Assembly (NCBI GenBank): GCA_014529385.2
Contig: CM043942.1
Location: 28,389,469-28,453,468 of the forward strand
Direction of reading: 5' to 3'
DNA: 64,000 bases
Source of the DNA: Adiantum capillus-veneris
Lineage: Eukaryota; Streptophyta; Polypodiopsida; Polypodiales; Pteridaceae
Positions 10,743 through 24,458 of this stretch are shown here, in pieces. The notes under the pieces are model-generated. The model made no database searches. It had not been told where the DNA came from and worked only from the letters and a program-made list of their open reading frames with translations. A program made the position numbers and the translations under genes. Positions within the stretch are counted from its first letter, which is position 1; each line of letters opens with the position of its first letter.

Positions 10743-11222
10743 ATTCTAGAGGGAAAACCCTTTGAGAATGCTCAAGGCTTCAACCTTTGAAAAAGTTATG
10801 AACTTCAGAACTGTGAGAAGGCTTGAACTGTGTCGTGACCTGGAGATTTAACTGTGTCGAGTATCTTCTGGAGGGCACCACGACCTGCTGTACTTCGCAG
10901 GGCTGAAGCTGAAAACCAAAAACCAATGCCGGAAAAACCTCTCTAATGCCCAAGGCTACAACAACCTTTGAAAAGGTTTTTTTTTTTTTTGAGTGTATCG
11001 GGACTTGCAGACGCCTCCCCTGTCGAAAAACAACAGCGTAGAGTGGAACCTCGTGTTGCGGGTGTGCTCGCCCCTGCAAGGGTGCACAATGCTTGGAATC
11101 TCTCCCTGTCGAAGGGTACCGCGGCCTGCTGTACTTCGCAGGGCTGAGTCCAGAACCCGGATTGAGGCCGTCCTCACAGGGCTGGGGCAGAGCTTCGCAC
11201 AGAGCTGCGTGGGCTGTTGAGG
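10743..11222 (-). promoter_or_regulatory. LINE 5' leader with internally repeated segments
   Basis: Two related segments occur. 'caaggcttcaacctttgaaaa' near 10772 is echoed by a variant near 10950, and 'cctgctgtacttcgcagggctga' occurs near 10886 and 11130. The leader is GC-richer than its surroundings and precedes ORF1 on the minus strand. By analogy with L1 elements it may carry the internal promoter; that role is inferred. Confidence 0.55.
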
Positions 11223-11227
11223 GGTAT

Positions 11228-11410
11228 AGACATATGGGAGAAATAGAGAGGTAAAGAGAGGGAGACAGATAGATAGTTAGATAGAAAGATAGAAATTAGA
11301 GAGAGAGTAGAGGATAGAGAGAGAGAGAGAGAAAGCAATATATAGAGAGGGAAAGAGAGAGATATAGAGAGTAGAGAGATGGATAGAGAGAGGAGAAGAG
11401 AGAGTGTAAA
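11228..11410. repeat. Imperfect GA/GATA-rich microsatellite
   Basis: Interrupted GAGA and GATA units run between the LINE leader and the CACTA A region. Confidence 0.9.
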
Positions 11411-11529
11411 TCGGGTGTATATAACTCTTTTGTTGTACATACTTATAATACATATTTGTATATACTTTTGTATGTGAGTGTGTAGATATGTATGCATGTA
11501 TGTATGTATCTATGTGAGTGTGTGTATAT

Positions 11530-11744
11530 ATGCATGTACATAGGCACTAAGTAAGGGAGTATAGTACCCGATGGTTGAACATTTCCTCACGGGTATAGTC
11601 TATCATGCCATTGTGGTTCTTGATCCATTCATGTATGGATTACCGCAACATATCCTTGGTTTTACCGTGATTGATATTGTAATGGTATCTAAAGAGGTGT
11701 CACTAGATCATTGGCACTACTAGCCTCTCGACTTAGGTCTATTA

Positions 11745-11747
<3 letters not shown>
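11530..11747 (+). repeat. Module copy 1 of a ~210-bp dispersed repeat
   Basis: It begins near 'aggcactaagtaaggga' and ends near 'cttaggtctattagtg'. Related copies lie at 12380, 12720 and, inverted, 17190. It is flanked by TATG/TA microsatellite (11749-11800). Confidence 0.85.
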
Positions 11748-11796
<49 letters not shown>

Positions 11797-12379
11797 ATCT
11801 ATGTGAGTGTATATATATGTATGCAGGTAGACATATGTATTTACATCTCTATGTTAGTGTGTGTATGTATATGTACGTACATATGTGCTTGTATATATAT
11901 GTGTATATGAGAGAGGTAGTGTGTATACACCTAATCTACCTCACTTTGTAGGATAGGAGTAAATTATGTGCACAAAGAGAGGTAGATAGGTGGATAAAAA
12001 TCTATCCACATATCTCTCTACACCCATTCTACCTCTCTTCAAACGTCCTCTCTCTCTACCTTGATTACGTAGAGAAGTAGAGGTGTGTAAATAGGTGTAA
12101 AATAGGCATAGAAAGAGAGGTAGATAGATGGATATAGAAATCTCCTATCTCTCTCTTTGCACCTAGTCTACACCTATTCTACCTCTCTTTGTACACCTTC
12201 TCTATCTACTTTGATTAGGTAGAAAATTAGAGGTATGTAGATTAGGTAACGTTAAGGTGTAGATAGGGGTATGTAGATTAGGTAAAACTTAAGTGTAGAG
12301 TTCAGAGAAAAAGAGCATGTATGTACATATATATGAATGCATGTATATACGTATCTATATGAGTGTATGTGTATATACA

Positions 12380-12588
12380 TGTATGTAGGCACTAAGTAAA
12401 GGAGCATAGCACCCAATAGTTAAATGCTTTCTCTTGAAAATAGTCCCTTTTTAATCATGGAATTGCAATCCTTAATCCACTCATGTGTGGATTACTGCAA
12501 TGTATCCTTACCACAATTGAGATTGTGACGATATTTAAAGAGGTACCACTTTGTTACTACTAGCTCCTAGTTAGGTCTAATAGTATGG
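12380..12588 (+). repeat. Module copy 2 of the ~210-bp repeat
   Basis: It shares 'ggcactaagtaa', 'tgtggattactgcaa' and 'ttaggtctaatagtat' with the other copies in the same order. The 11950-12330 stretch before it holds short related segments ('acctctctttgtacacctt', 'gattaggtagaaa') and no gene. Confidence 0.85.
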
Positions 12589-12719
12589 TCTAGGTATCTG
12601 TATTTAATTATGAGTATATAAATGCTCCATATATATTTGTTTCCTATATAGAAGTGTGTAGATGTGATGCTATGTATATACATATCCATGCGACTCAGAG
12701 TGTGTGTATATATGCATGT

Positions 12720-12916
12720 ATGTAGACACTAAGTAAGGGAGCTTAGCACCCAATGGTTGAACGGTTCCTCTTGGGTATAGTCCCTTTTTAATCATAAATT
12801 TCTAGTACTTGATCCATTCATGTATGGATTACCACTACGACTGAGATTGTGATGATATCTAAAGAGGTGCTACTAGATTATTGGTACTACTAGCCCCTAC
12901 TTAGGTCTAATGGTAT
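12720..12916 (+). repeat. Module copy 3 of the ~210-bp repeat
   Basis: It has the same landmarks: 'gacactaagtaagggagc', 'atgtatggattacca', 'tacttaggtctaatggtat'. It is followed by microsatellite and then the TNPA-like region of CACTA A. Confidence 0.85.
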
Positions 12917-13439
12917 ATATGTATGCATGTATATACGTATCATGTGACTATGTATATACTTCTATCTAGCTCTCTTGCTATGTTCTCTCTACCCCTAATC
13001 TACTTCTATTAGGTGTAGTAGGTCCTTGAGAAGCCGTGTAGATTGGGTGTAGACATACAGAGGTGTGTAGATTAAGTAGAGAGAGATTAGAGAGAGGTTA
13101 GGTCCTAATACTTATTTTAGATTTTGGACAGGAGACCACCTATTGGGGAGTAGCCCTTGCATTCTTTGTTTGGTTGGTTCAAGTCCCAAATGGGCTCCCA
13201 TCCAGGGTGGACATCACCTCCAGTGGAATCGACTCAAGCAATGGTTTTAGGTTTATCTGTAGTTAGGTTTTTGTGAGCATGAGTGTGGATTTTTTTCTAT
13301 TATTTGCAGGCATGGCCCTCTTTTGCTTATGGAGGTGTCGGTCTAGCTACTTAGGTTTCTTCACCAATGGTAGATCCAGGCCTAAATTTCACACTATCTT
13401 TATGAGAGGAGTACCTCTGTTTGACACAAGGATTGTTTG

Positions 13440-14695
13440 GTTACTATACTCCATAGCAACTAGTGGTATATGGTCTTTTACAATAGACCGCACCATGGGG
13501 GAGTCAGGGAGGGACTTCACACATCTAGAGACTCACATGGATGACACCTACTTCTATCGTACCTTCTTATAATACCACACCACTTCCATTCCAAGGACCC
13601 ACCCTCTTTCATCGCAGGGACCCACGCCATTCCATTTGACTTTATTTTTCCAAGCCTCATCGACAATACACAAATGGTCAATGAACATCTTATAGCAATG
13701 CATGACGACGTTCATCTCAAGATAGCGAGCACCATGATAGAGGCAGCAACGGGGACTCCTATTGGGACACCTTTTTTGATGGTGGAGGAGAGATAGAGTC
13801 ACTAGTTTTGAAGCATACTGCTCCAATCGCAAACGATGATGACACCAATGCGCCCATGGAAACATGCACGGGTGCTATTATAGGGTCAAGTATGGTGGGG
13901 AGGTCGATTTTGATATTGTGCAAGGTAGGGCATTTCGGTGCCACATTCAGATTCTTATGAACTCAACATATAAGAATTGTTTTATTAAATTCAAAGACCA
14001 AGTGCTCAATCATGTGCCCTATATCAAGAAAGCCTCGCATGCTCGATTTCCAAACGCCCCCAATGAGTGTTTCTCATCACAGTGGTTGGAGGGGGTATAT
14101 TAAAAAAAATCTAAAAATAAGCAATCAAATGTACGGCATGCAGGAACCAACCATGTCGCAAATCCAGAGAGGAGTTATCATGGTGGCAACATCAAGATGC
14201 GGAGCGAGAGTAGGACATGCAAGAAAACGGCAAGAAACTTGTAGCAAGATCATCCCACAACAACGCGAAGCTCAAGCCAGACAAACTCCCACGTTCTATG
14301 GTTTGGTAGGCAAAGCAGCTTGGAAAGAAAAATATGTAAGTAATTTTTAATTGTGTATAGAAGATGTTTTAGCTTATAAACGTTTTTGGTTATTATTAAC
14401 TTAGGAAAGTATCACTTTGATCAGTCCTATTAGAGAGCTGGACAAGTATCAAGAGACACACACGGAATTCAAAAATTGGTGATGATTGTTGGAAAACCAT
14501 TATATCTCTTGTGAGCAATTCTACTCAGCAATTAGCTCTCTACAAGCGATAAGTGTAGTCAATGAAAATTGTATTGATCATTTTGGGTTATTGATTTATC
14601 CAATTTTATGTTGGTTGTTGTAGATTCAGAGCGATCAAACTTATGTGCCTTTGGAGGAGGATGAGGAGGACAAGGAAGAGGACTTAGATAGATAG
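13440..14695 (+). pseudogene. CACTA element A: TNPA-like gene, decayed
   Basis: Broken frames line up with the homologous genes at 15828-17090 and 43140-44618. Visible pieces are GGEVDFDIVQGRAFR then NSTYKNCFIKFKDQ (about 13890-14000), a basic block with NKQSNVRHAG and PERSYHGGN (14110-14200), RQQREAQ-like and TPTFYG strings (14260-14310), a WWLLENH block after an intron (about 14470), and a last exon QTYVPLEEDEEDKEEDLDR ending at 14695. The family resembles the plant En/Spm TNPA or Ptta-type (Transposase_24) proteins, which bind subterminal repeats. Frameshifts make it a pseudogene. Its 3' side points to the CACTA end at 15177. Confidence 0.7.
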
Positions 14696-14989
14696 AATTT
14701 TTTTGTAGTCGTCTTTTGCAAATGCAAACATGGCATAACAAACCCTCATAATTTGTATATAAAACTCATTTGGAATTTTATCTTTAAATTTAATATTTCT
14801 CTTTTGTGCTTCAAATTATGTAGATAAGGTTTGAACATGTAATTTCAAAATTTATTATTATTTTTTGTACACTTTTCAACATGCAATTCATATCTGATAT
14901 GTTTTATGCAAGTCAAAAATAAAGATTTTGGGTGCCTTAAATGAGCATTTTTATTTCTGGAAAGTTGTGTAGAGGAAATATACGTGGAA

Positions 14990-15177
14990 ATGATGGTGAT
15001 ACATGACGTGGTAATAGCCGCGGATATTTATACGTGCCTATTATCGCGTATATTGTTGTTTGATGACAATTGTGTCGTTTGCCGTTGTTATTACCGCATA
15101 CATAATTTTTTATCTTTATTTTTTCCTTTGTTAATCCGCAGAAATGTTGGAAGTTCTAGGCTTAGTCTCTTATAGTG
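14990..15177 (+). mobile_element. CACTA element A: right terminal region
   Basis: The end reads ...CTCTTATAGTG at 15167-15177, the reverse complement of CACTATAAGAG. Just inside are subterminal motifs related to GCGGTAAT: 'acgtggtaatagccgcgg' (about 15006) and 'gttattaccgcat' (about 15087). This matches CACTA architecture. The left end of element A was not found. Confidence 0.75.
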
Positions 15178-15394
15178 GATCTAGATAATAAGTATTACAT
15201 TAGTGCTTATGATAGGAGTTGCAACACGATCCTTAAAGTACTACTCTCCTACTACCATCAATAACAAGACTAGCAAAGTATACACATTTGCAAATGTTGT
15301 AGTGGACTCTTTATGTGTCAACCTCCATCATTCTTTATCACCCTCCATCATTGCTTTGAAATTATATACTATCATTCACATGTTGTCCTTCAAT
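15178..15394. other. Spacer between two CACTA ends
   Basis: 217 bp with no recognised feature lie between the outward-facing ends of elements A and B. Confidence 0.6.
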
Positions 15395-15590
15395 CACTAT
15401 AAGAGGAAAATTACAAAACCGCTAGCATTGTCGTGGGCTAGTGAAGGAAAATATAAAGAGAAAAGATTAAGTGTGCAGTAATAACAATGGCAACTGACGC
15501 GGTAGTGGTTTAAAGTAATATACGCGATATTAAAAAAAATAATTGACTATTATCATGGCTATTACCGCTACATGCCTATTCAGAAATAAA
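15395..15590 (-). mobile_element. CACTA element B: left terminal region
   Basis: The end starts CACTATAAGAG at 15395-15405, identical over 11 bp to the inverted end of element A. Subterminal motifs follow: 'gacgcggtagtgg' (about 15496), 'tacgcgata' (about 15520) and 'ggctattaccgct' (about 15558). Read on the minus strand these match the order seen at the A end. Confidence 0.75.
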
Positions 15591-15827
15591 GATGATCACC
15601 CAAATGAGCACCTTTAATTTTAACCTGCATAATACATATGAAACATCAATTGTCTTTTGAAAGACTACATAGAAAAAAACAAAAGTTAAAAAATGAATAT
15701 ACTTTACCTTGACAATTTAATGTGCAGAAGATCAACTATTATAAAAATTTACAAATAAAATGAAAATATGTGTATATACATTGTGTCCATTGGGACTTTA
15801 TGAGAGTTTAGAAAAATAATTTTCTAT

Positions 15828-17090
15828 CTAATGCTCCTCCTCCTCATCGTCATCCACAGGCACGTATGTTTGATCCTACATTAATCCAAACCAAATTAAA
15901 CAGATCAACAACTCATACAATATCATTTGTTTAAACCTCCCACTTGTAGAGATCCAAATGTTGAGCCAGTTGCTCGCCAAATATGTGGTTGTTCTCCAAC
16001 AACCATCACCAAATTTCAAATTTTGTATGCCACTCCCGAAACTTAATCATCTCTCTGGTTGGTCGACTAAGAGTGATATTTTCATAAGTTAGCAATAGCA
16101 ACAAGAAATCATTAACTAAAATCTTTCTAATCATCGATTTAAGTTCTAATTTAACCAAACATACATCCTTTTCCTTCAGGGCTGATTTTCCTCTCGAACC
16201 ATAGTGCATGGGAGTTTGTATGCCCCGAGCTTCGCGTTGTTGTCTGTAGGATGAGCCCGTTGCAACCTAATCACTCTTTTCTTCCATTGCCCTCTCCCAC
16301 TTTGCATCTGCCATGTTGCCACCCCGAAAGCTCCTGTTTGGATCTCTATCTTGGTTGGTCGTTGCGCACCGTACACTAGACTGCTTGTTTTTCAAAATTA
16401 TTTTTATATAGTCCTCCAACCATTGTTCTCAAAAATGCTTATTGGAAGCATTTGGAAATCTATCATGCAACGCATCCTCAATGTAGCGTGCATGATCGGA
16501 AAACTGGTCTCTAAACTTTACAAAACAATTCTTATACGTCCAATGTATAGCTTGAAGATGGCGTCGAAATGCCATGCCCTATGCTGTAGCGAAGTGCACC
16601 TCCCTGCCATAATTTACTGTTGTAGCATCCATGCATGTCTGACACGGGTACATTAGTATCCTCATCCTCTGCATCTCGAGTGGCACGCTTCCAAATAGGG
16701 GACCCCATTCCCCCCCCCCCCCCCCCCCACCAAAACAAGCGAAGCAATAAGATCCCCCGTCGGGTCCGTCTCTCTCAAAGCTTGCTATCTTGAGACAAGC
16801 GTCAAAGTGCACCACTAAAAGAAGTGCTCGACGATGCTCGTGCAAAGCAGCAGCTGAATGGAGTGGTGTGGGAGCCTACAATGCGATGGGAGTGGTACCT
16901 TGTGATGAAACGAGAGTAGAACGGTAAGAAGGGTTCACAGATTGAGGTGTCATCATTGTGAGGCTCTAGACATAAGGATTACCTCCCTGACTCTCCCATG
17001 GCATGGACTACCGGAGAAAGACCACATCTGGAAAGATGCTACGAAGTGTAGCGGCCAAAGAGGAACCTGAGTAGAGTAGATGTAGGATGT
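15828..17090 (-). pseudogene. CACTA element B: TNPA-like gene, decayed
   Basis: On the minus strand it parallels copy A. Near 16590-16500 are WTYKNCFVKFRDQ and a YIEDALHDRFPN segment, near 16400 LKNKQSSVRCA, near 16340-16280 FRGGNMADAKWERA, near 16230 RQQREARGIQTPMHYG, near 16160-16020 KSALKEKDVC then ITLSRPTREMIKFREWH, near 16000 a WWLLENN block, and a final exon QTYVPVDDDEEEEH ending at 15828. Introns with GT-AG edges are plausible before the last exon. Frame changes and a C19 run at 16710-16728 break the N-terminal part. The protein is likely the DNA-binding partner of the transposase. Confidence 0.72.
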
Positions 17091-17189
17091 CCAAGCGTGA
17101 AATATCTCTTTGATTTCTCCCTCTACTATCTCATCTATATATATGTACACAAGTATATATGCACACAAGCACGTAGATACATATACATA

Positions 17190-17408
17190 CTAGTAGACCT
17201 AAGCAGGGGCTAGTAGTGTCAAAGGTCTAGTGGCACCTCTTTAGATATCATCACAATCTTAACCGTGGTAAAACCAAAGGTACGTTGCAGTAATACATAC
17301 ATGAGTAGATCAATGACCGCAATTCCACAATTAAAAATGGACTATCCCCAAGAGGAAGCATTTAACCTTCAGGTGCTATGCTCCCATACTTAGTGCCTAC
17401 ATACATGC
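17190..17408 (-). repeat. Module copy 4 of the ~210-bp repeat, inverted
   Basis: It carries the reverse complement of the landmarks of copies 1-3 ('agacctaagcaggggctag', 'tacttagtgcctac'). Its place upstream of the TNPA-like gene mirrors copies 1-3 upstream of gene A, supporting an inverted pair of elements. Confidence 0.85.
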
Positions 17409-17541
17409 ATAAACAAATATAAATGTACACACCCACCTATAATTTTAGCATATAAAATTACAAACTCTCTATAGTTAAGTATAGTTTAAGTACATACACT
17501 TACATAAATATAGCCATCAATTTAAGTAGAGATAAAGAGCT

Positions 17542-17856
17542 ATGGTTGCAAATGTAGCCCTCATTTTTTGTTGTGCGCAGTGCAAGAGAGCTCCCGCTTA
17601 TGTAGAGTGCTTTGAAGAAGAGCTTCTTTATTGTGCTTCTTGCGCAGCAGCTCCTTGTTTGAGGGATTATTGTGCACATTGTATGCCTTCCTCTTTTATG
17701 ACGTACGATACATTGAAATCTTTCCAATCTAATGTCGCGTCAATGGGGATAAAGAGAGGGAGAAGGAGAGAGATAGATAGGAAGAGAGAGAGAAATATAG
17801 AGAATGTAAGGAGAAGAGATAAAAAGTCATTTTTGAATTCCATTGTTTTCATGTAA
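17542..17856 (+). CDS. Small Cys-rich ORF with B-box-like zinc-binding spacing
   Basis: A 104-codon frame has an N-terminal Cys cluster: C-x2-C-x8-C-x7-C-x2-C, with KRAPAYVEC and ELLYCASC, then further Cys/His (about residues 11-51). The spacing of the first five cysteines equals that of CONSTANS-type B-box zinc fingers; the usual following His ligands are not clearly placed. The C-terminal half is highly basic and rich in Arg/Glu. A polypyrimidine/AG just upstream ('tgttgtgcgcag', ending near 17580) looks like a splice acceptor, so the true start may differ. It lies inside the inferred CACTA B element and could be a captured host exon. Function unknown. Confidence 0.4.
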   Translation: MVANVALIFCCAQCKRAPAYVECFEEELLYCASCAAAPCLRDYCAHCMPSSFMTYDTLKSFQSNVASMGIKRGRRREIDRKRERNIENVRRRDKKSFLNSIVFM

Positions 17857-17956
17857 AGTAGTTTTTTTTCAAAGCACTATACAAAAGCAAAAGTAGACCC
17901 ACACTACGTACACCATAAAACGGTGGCTTTGCTTACAACCATTGCTCTTTATCTCC

Positions 17957-18087
17957 TTGTAAGCTCACATGCGCAAAGGGCTCACAGATAAGCCATTTTC
18001 GAAGTCCGCATCGTTTTTAGGATAAAAAATTACAGCGAACTTTAGGAACGGCTTGTCCATGAGATATTTGCACATGTGAGCTTGCAA
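17957..18087. repeat. Hairpin: 21-bp inverted arms, 89-bp loop
   Basis: TTGTAAGCTCACATGCGCAAA at 17957-17977 pairs with the arm at 18067-18087 with two mismatches. It might be a miniature inverted-repeat element or a regulatory hairpin. Confidence 0.65.
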
Positions 18088-18109
18088 CCAACTATGTACC
18101 TAAACTCAT

Positions 18110-21202
<3,093 letters not shown>

Positions 21203-21218
21203 TTAGCCCTCCCCCAGG
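21203..21218 (-). promoter_or_regulatory. G2 polypurine tract
   Basis: On the minus strand CTGGGGGAGGGCTAA lies directly before the 3' LTR, the usual plus-strand priming site of an LTR retrotransposon. Confidence 0.85.
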
Positions 21219-21230
21219 ATGATGGTATAT

Positions 21231-22811
21231 TCATGTACCATCATAGAGCATCTTTTCCAAAGAGAGTGCTTCAGAGTCCTTGACGAGGTCTTCATTGTTT
21301 GGCCCCTCAGAATTTTGGTTTGAGTTACACTCATGCTTCATGGAACAATACCTACATGAGATAGCTGCCTTTTGACAGATCTTTGGTAGATCCTTTGGTA
21401 GAAGGCGACTCAAATAAGGCTTCAAGCGATACCCGTTTACCTTCCTGGAGTGCTCTTTCCCATTCAAGTCCGTAACCTGATAATAAATTGAGTTGAAAGC
21501 CTTTTTGACTATGTATGGCCCCTGCCATCTAGTTTCAAATTTGGCATCAAAACGATTATCGAGTCGATTGTCATACCTTAGCACAAGATCTCCTTCATTG
21601 ATGCCTTTGTCCTTCAGTTTCTTGTCACGCTTTTCCTTCGTCTGTGTGGCTTTCCTCTTGTAGCACTCGTATGCTGCTTCTCTTTTCCACTCAAGCTCAG
21701 CTAAGGTAAGAAATCGATCCATCCATGCTTCTTGATCATTTTGTGTTGCTTTGCCATGAAGTCGCATTGTTGGAATGTTGAGCTCAATTGGTTGTAAAGT
21801 CTCTTGACCATAGACCAAGTGAAATGGTGTAAACTCCGTGGCTTCCCTATATGTGGTTCGATATACCCACAAGGCACCATCCAAGAAGTCATCCCACAAC
21901 TTTGTCTTGTTTCTCACCATCTTTCTAATGATGCCTGCAATGACACCATTAGCTTTTTCTACCATACCATTTGACTGGGGATAGTAGGGTGTATTGTGAC
22001 GATGTAGAACGTGAAGTTCTTCATAGACTTCTGTGAGCAAGACCTTTCTAAACCCTAGACAATTATCAGAAACAATCTCCAAAGATGTGCCAAATCTGCA
22101 ACAAATGTGAGTGTACACAAACTTGCTAACTGTCTTCTCATTCACTCTTGCCACACTTTGAGCTTCTACCCACCTAGTCATGTAGTCCATGGCCACCAAG
22201 ATATATAATTTTCCATTTTTAGTCGTGGGCAATGGACCCATAGCATCAATGCCCCATTTTTCAAACGGACCATTTGCAAGGACTAGCTGACGTGGACCAT
22301 GTAACAGACGCTTGTTTCCATTAATCTGACAATCGTGGCAGCTTTTACACCAATGTTGAACATCAATGTGCAAGCTTGGCCAAACATATCCGGCAAGCAA
22401 AATCTTTTTTGCAGTGAGTTCTTGTGCAAAATGACCACCACACGCTTCCTCATGGAAACCTTTTAGGATGGCTGGGATTTCCTCAATAGTTGGTACTCTT
22501 CTGCACACTTGATCCTTCCCTCTTTGATAGAGTGATCCTTCTAAGAAGAGATACGCGCTTGCCTTTTTCATGAGTCTCCTCTTCTGAGCCTTCGTGAAGT
22601 CTTGTGGAAACTCACCCTCCAAAATGTAGATAATAATGGGAGTCAATGACTCCAATCCCTGGTATCTCGGTTGCTTGACAGTTGTTGCCACCATGATGAC
22701 TTGCACTTCTTTCTCAACACATGTAACTGCTTGTTGTGCAAGTAAATCGGCATCTTCATTTTGTTTCCTAGGAATATGATATAGTTGCACTTCTTCAAAC
22801 TGATTAAACAT
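21231..22811 (-). CDS. G2 integrase region (end of aRNase H + integrase)
   Basis: The 526-codon frame starts inside pol. The first 35 residues (YHIPRKQNEDADLLAQQA) are the end of the second RNase H. Integrase follows: zinc-binding HHCC (H120, H127, C155, C158), then the catalytic core with D189 (WGIDAMG), D249 (VSDNCLGF) and E285 (NGMVEKANG), giving D-59-D-35-E spacing, and a C-terminal region ending near LKPYLSRL. All three catalytic acids are present. It is cut from the RT part only by a stop at about 22869, so the ATG at 22811 is not a native start. Confidence 0.93.
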   Translation of the reverse strand: MFNQFEEVQLYHIPRKQNEDADLLAQQAVTCVEKEVQVIMVATTVKQPRYQGLESLTPIIIYILEGEFPQDFTKAQKRRLMKKASAYLFLEGSLYQRGKDQVCRRVPTIEEIPAILKGFHEEACGGHFAQELTAKKILLAGYVWPSLHIDVQHWCKSCHDCQINGNKRLLHGPRQLVLANGPFEKWGIDAMGPLPTTKNGKLYILVAMDYMTRWVEAQSVARVNEKTVSKFVYTHICCRFGTSLEIVSDNCLGFRKVLLTEVYEELHVLHRHNTPYYPQSNGMVEKANGVIAGIIRKMVRNKTKLWDDFLDGALWVYRTTYREATEFTPFHLVYGQETLQPIELNIPTMRLHGKATQNDQEAWMDRFLTLAELEWKREAAYECYKRKATQTKEKRDKKLKDKGINEGDLVLRYDNRLDNRFDAKFETRWQGPYIVKKAFNSIYYQVTDLNGKEHSRKVNGYRLKPYLSRLLPKDLPKICQKAAISCRYCSMKHECNSNQNSEGPNNEDLVKDSEALSLEKMLYDGT

Positions 22812-22868
22812 CCTACGAATGGCATGAACTTTTGTCCTTAGGCTTTCATTCTTGCATGCCCAAATGCC

Positions 22869-24338
22869 TTAAATTTGCTTCACGATGAGAAGTGCATCCC
22901 CTTTTACCATGAGACATTGTATACCTTGGCCAATGCATATCTTTAAACCATGAAATAGTGTGTCATATTCTGCTTCATTGTTGCTAGTTGAACCTGGTAG
23001 ATTGACCTTCTCTTTCATGACCACCTCTCCACTTGGGTTGAGCAATACTAGCCCTCCCCCTACTTTTCCTGTGACTCGTCGAAAAGCTCCATCAAAGAAC
23101 AAGGTAAAAGCATTAGGAATACTTTTAGGTGGTGGCAATGGTAGGGTATTTACTTCAGGCACCTTAATCTCCTTCTCATGTACCCTATAAGTAAGGATCC
23201 CTGCCAATTGTGCACGCACACTATCTTCTACCTTGAAAGAGTATTGGAACTCTTGCAATTCCATAATCCACTTTGAGATCCTAGTGCTAAGATTCATTTG
23301 AGATGACACCCAAGGAAACATATTTTCTGCAGTGAGAATTACAAAAGGTTTTGGTAGCAAGTAGGATCTAAACTTTCTCACCGCAAACATGAGAGAAAGC
23401 ATCATGAGTTCTGCCTCCGTGTAGCCTCTCTCCAAAGCATTCATGACCCTACTAGCAAAGTAGATGGGTCGCATCCTGGTACTGTGGGGATCTTGTTTTA
23501 ATAAAACTGCACCAATTGTTTCCTTCCCAACACTAGAGCTAACAAAGAATGTGTACTCCCAACAAGGAGGCATGAGTGTTGGTAGCTCTGACAAGATGAC
23601 TTTAATGTTACAAAAGTACTCTTCAAGCTCATAAGACCATGCAAATTCTACTTGTTGTGTCAACTTTTGCAAAGGATGAAGCAACTCCGAAGCTAAGTGA
23701 ATAAAGCATGACATATACTTCACCTTTTGAATGAATGAGATGACCTCTTTGAGATTCTTGGGTGATGGGAGCTCAATAAGAGCCTTTGCCTTTGAAGGAT
23801 CCACCTCAATGCCTTTATAGGAAACCTTGTGACCAAGCAAGATCACTTCATCATCACCTATGTGACACTTGTCGGGGTTGAGTTGACCTCCCATGTCGTA
23901 AAGTTTTTTTAAACCTTCTTCTATCTTTTGTAGATGCAATGATTTTGAGCTATAAATGCAAAATTCATCAATAAAAACCCTAATGCACTTTCCAAAGAAT
24001 TCTTGAAACACCATGTTCATGAAGCGTTGGAAAGTTGCAGGAGCATTTGTCAGTCCAAATGGCATGACTCTAAATGCATAACAACCCCAAGGAGTGATGA
24101 AGGTTGTTTTCAATTGATCTTCCAATGCGATACCTATTTGAAAGTAACCCGAATAGCCATCACACACAGTGTACTTCTCATGACCAGCTACCTCATTTAG
24201 TATCTCATCTTGAAATGGGAGGGGAAAGTGATCTCTTTTTGTTGCCTCATTAAGTGGACGGTAATCCACACACACCCTCCACTTGCCGTTTTTCTTAGGA
24301 GTGACAATAACGGGAGAGACCCACTCTGAATTCTCCAC
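22869..24338 (-). pseudogene. G2 reverse transcriptase, RNase H and second (archaeal-type) RNase H
   Basis: Residues count from the ATG at 24338. RT has RVCVDYRPLN (about 21-30), catalytic D60 in CDGYSGY, MPFGLTNAPATF (about 92-103), and FIDE (122-125) where the family has [YF]xDD: the second Asp codon is GAA at 23964-23966. This should abolish polymerisation. RNase H follows, then a second RNase H with LFFDGAF (about 390) and SNNEAEYDTLFHGL. The tandem RNase H marks the Tat lineage. A TAA at 22869 splits it from the integrase part, and a frameshift near 24340-24460 separates it from the protease. Confidence 0.92.
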
Positions 24339-24458
24339 TGGATAAATGAAACCTGCTGCTAGAAGCTTTCTTACCTCCTTGAGTAAAGCCTGCTCCTTGA
24401 TGACTCCTAGCCTTAGGTGTGGCCTCTGGCTTCAACTCAATTTTGTGTTGAACAGCAT

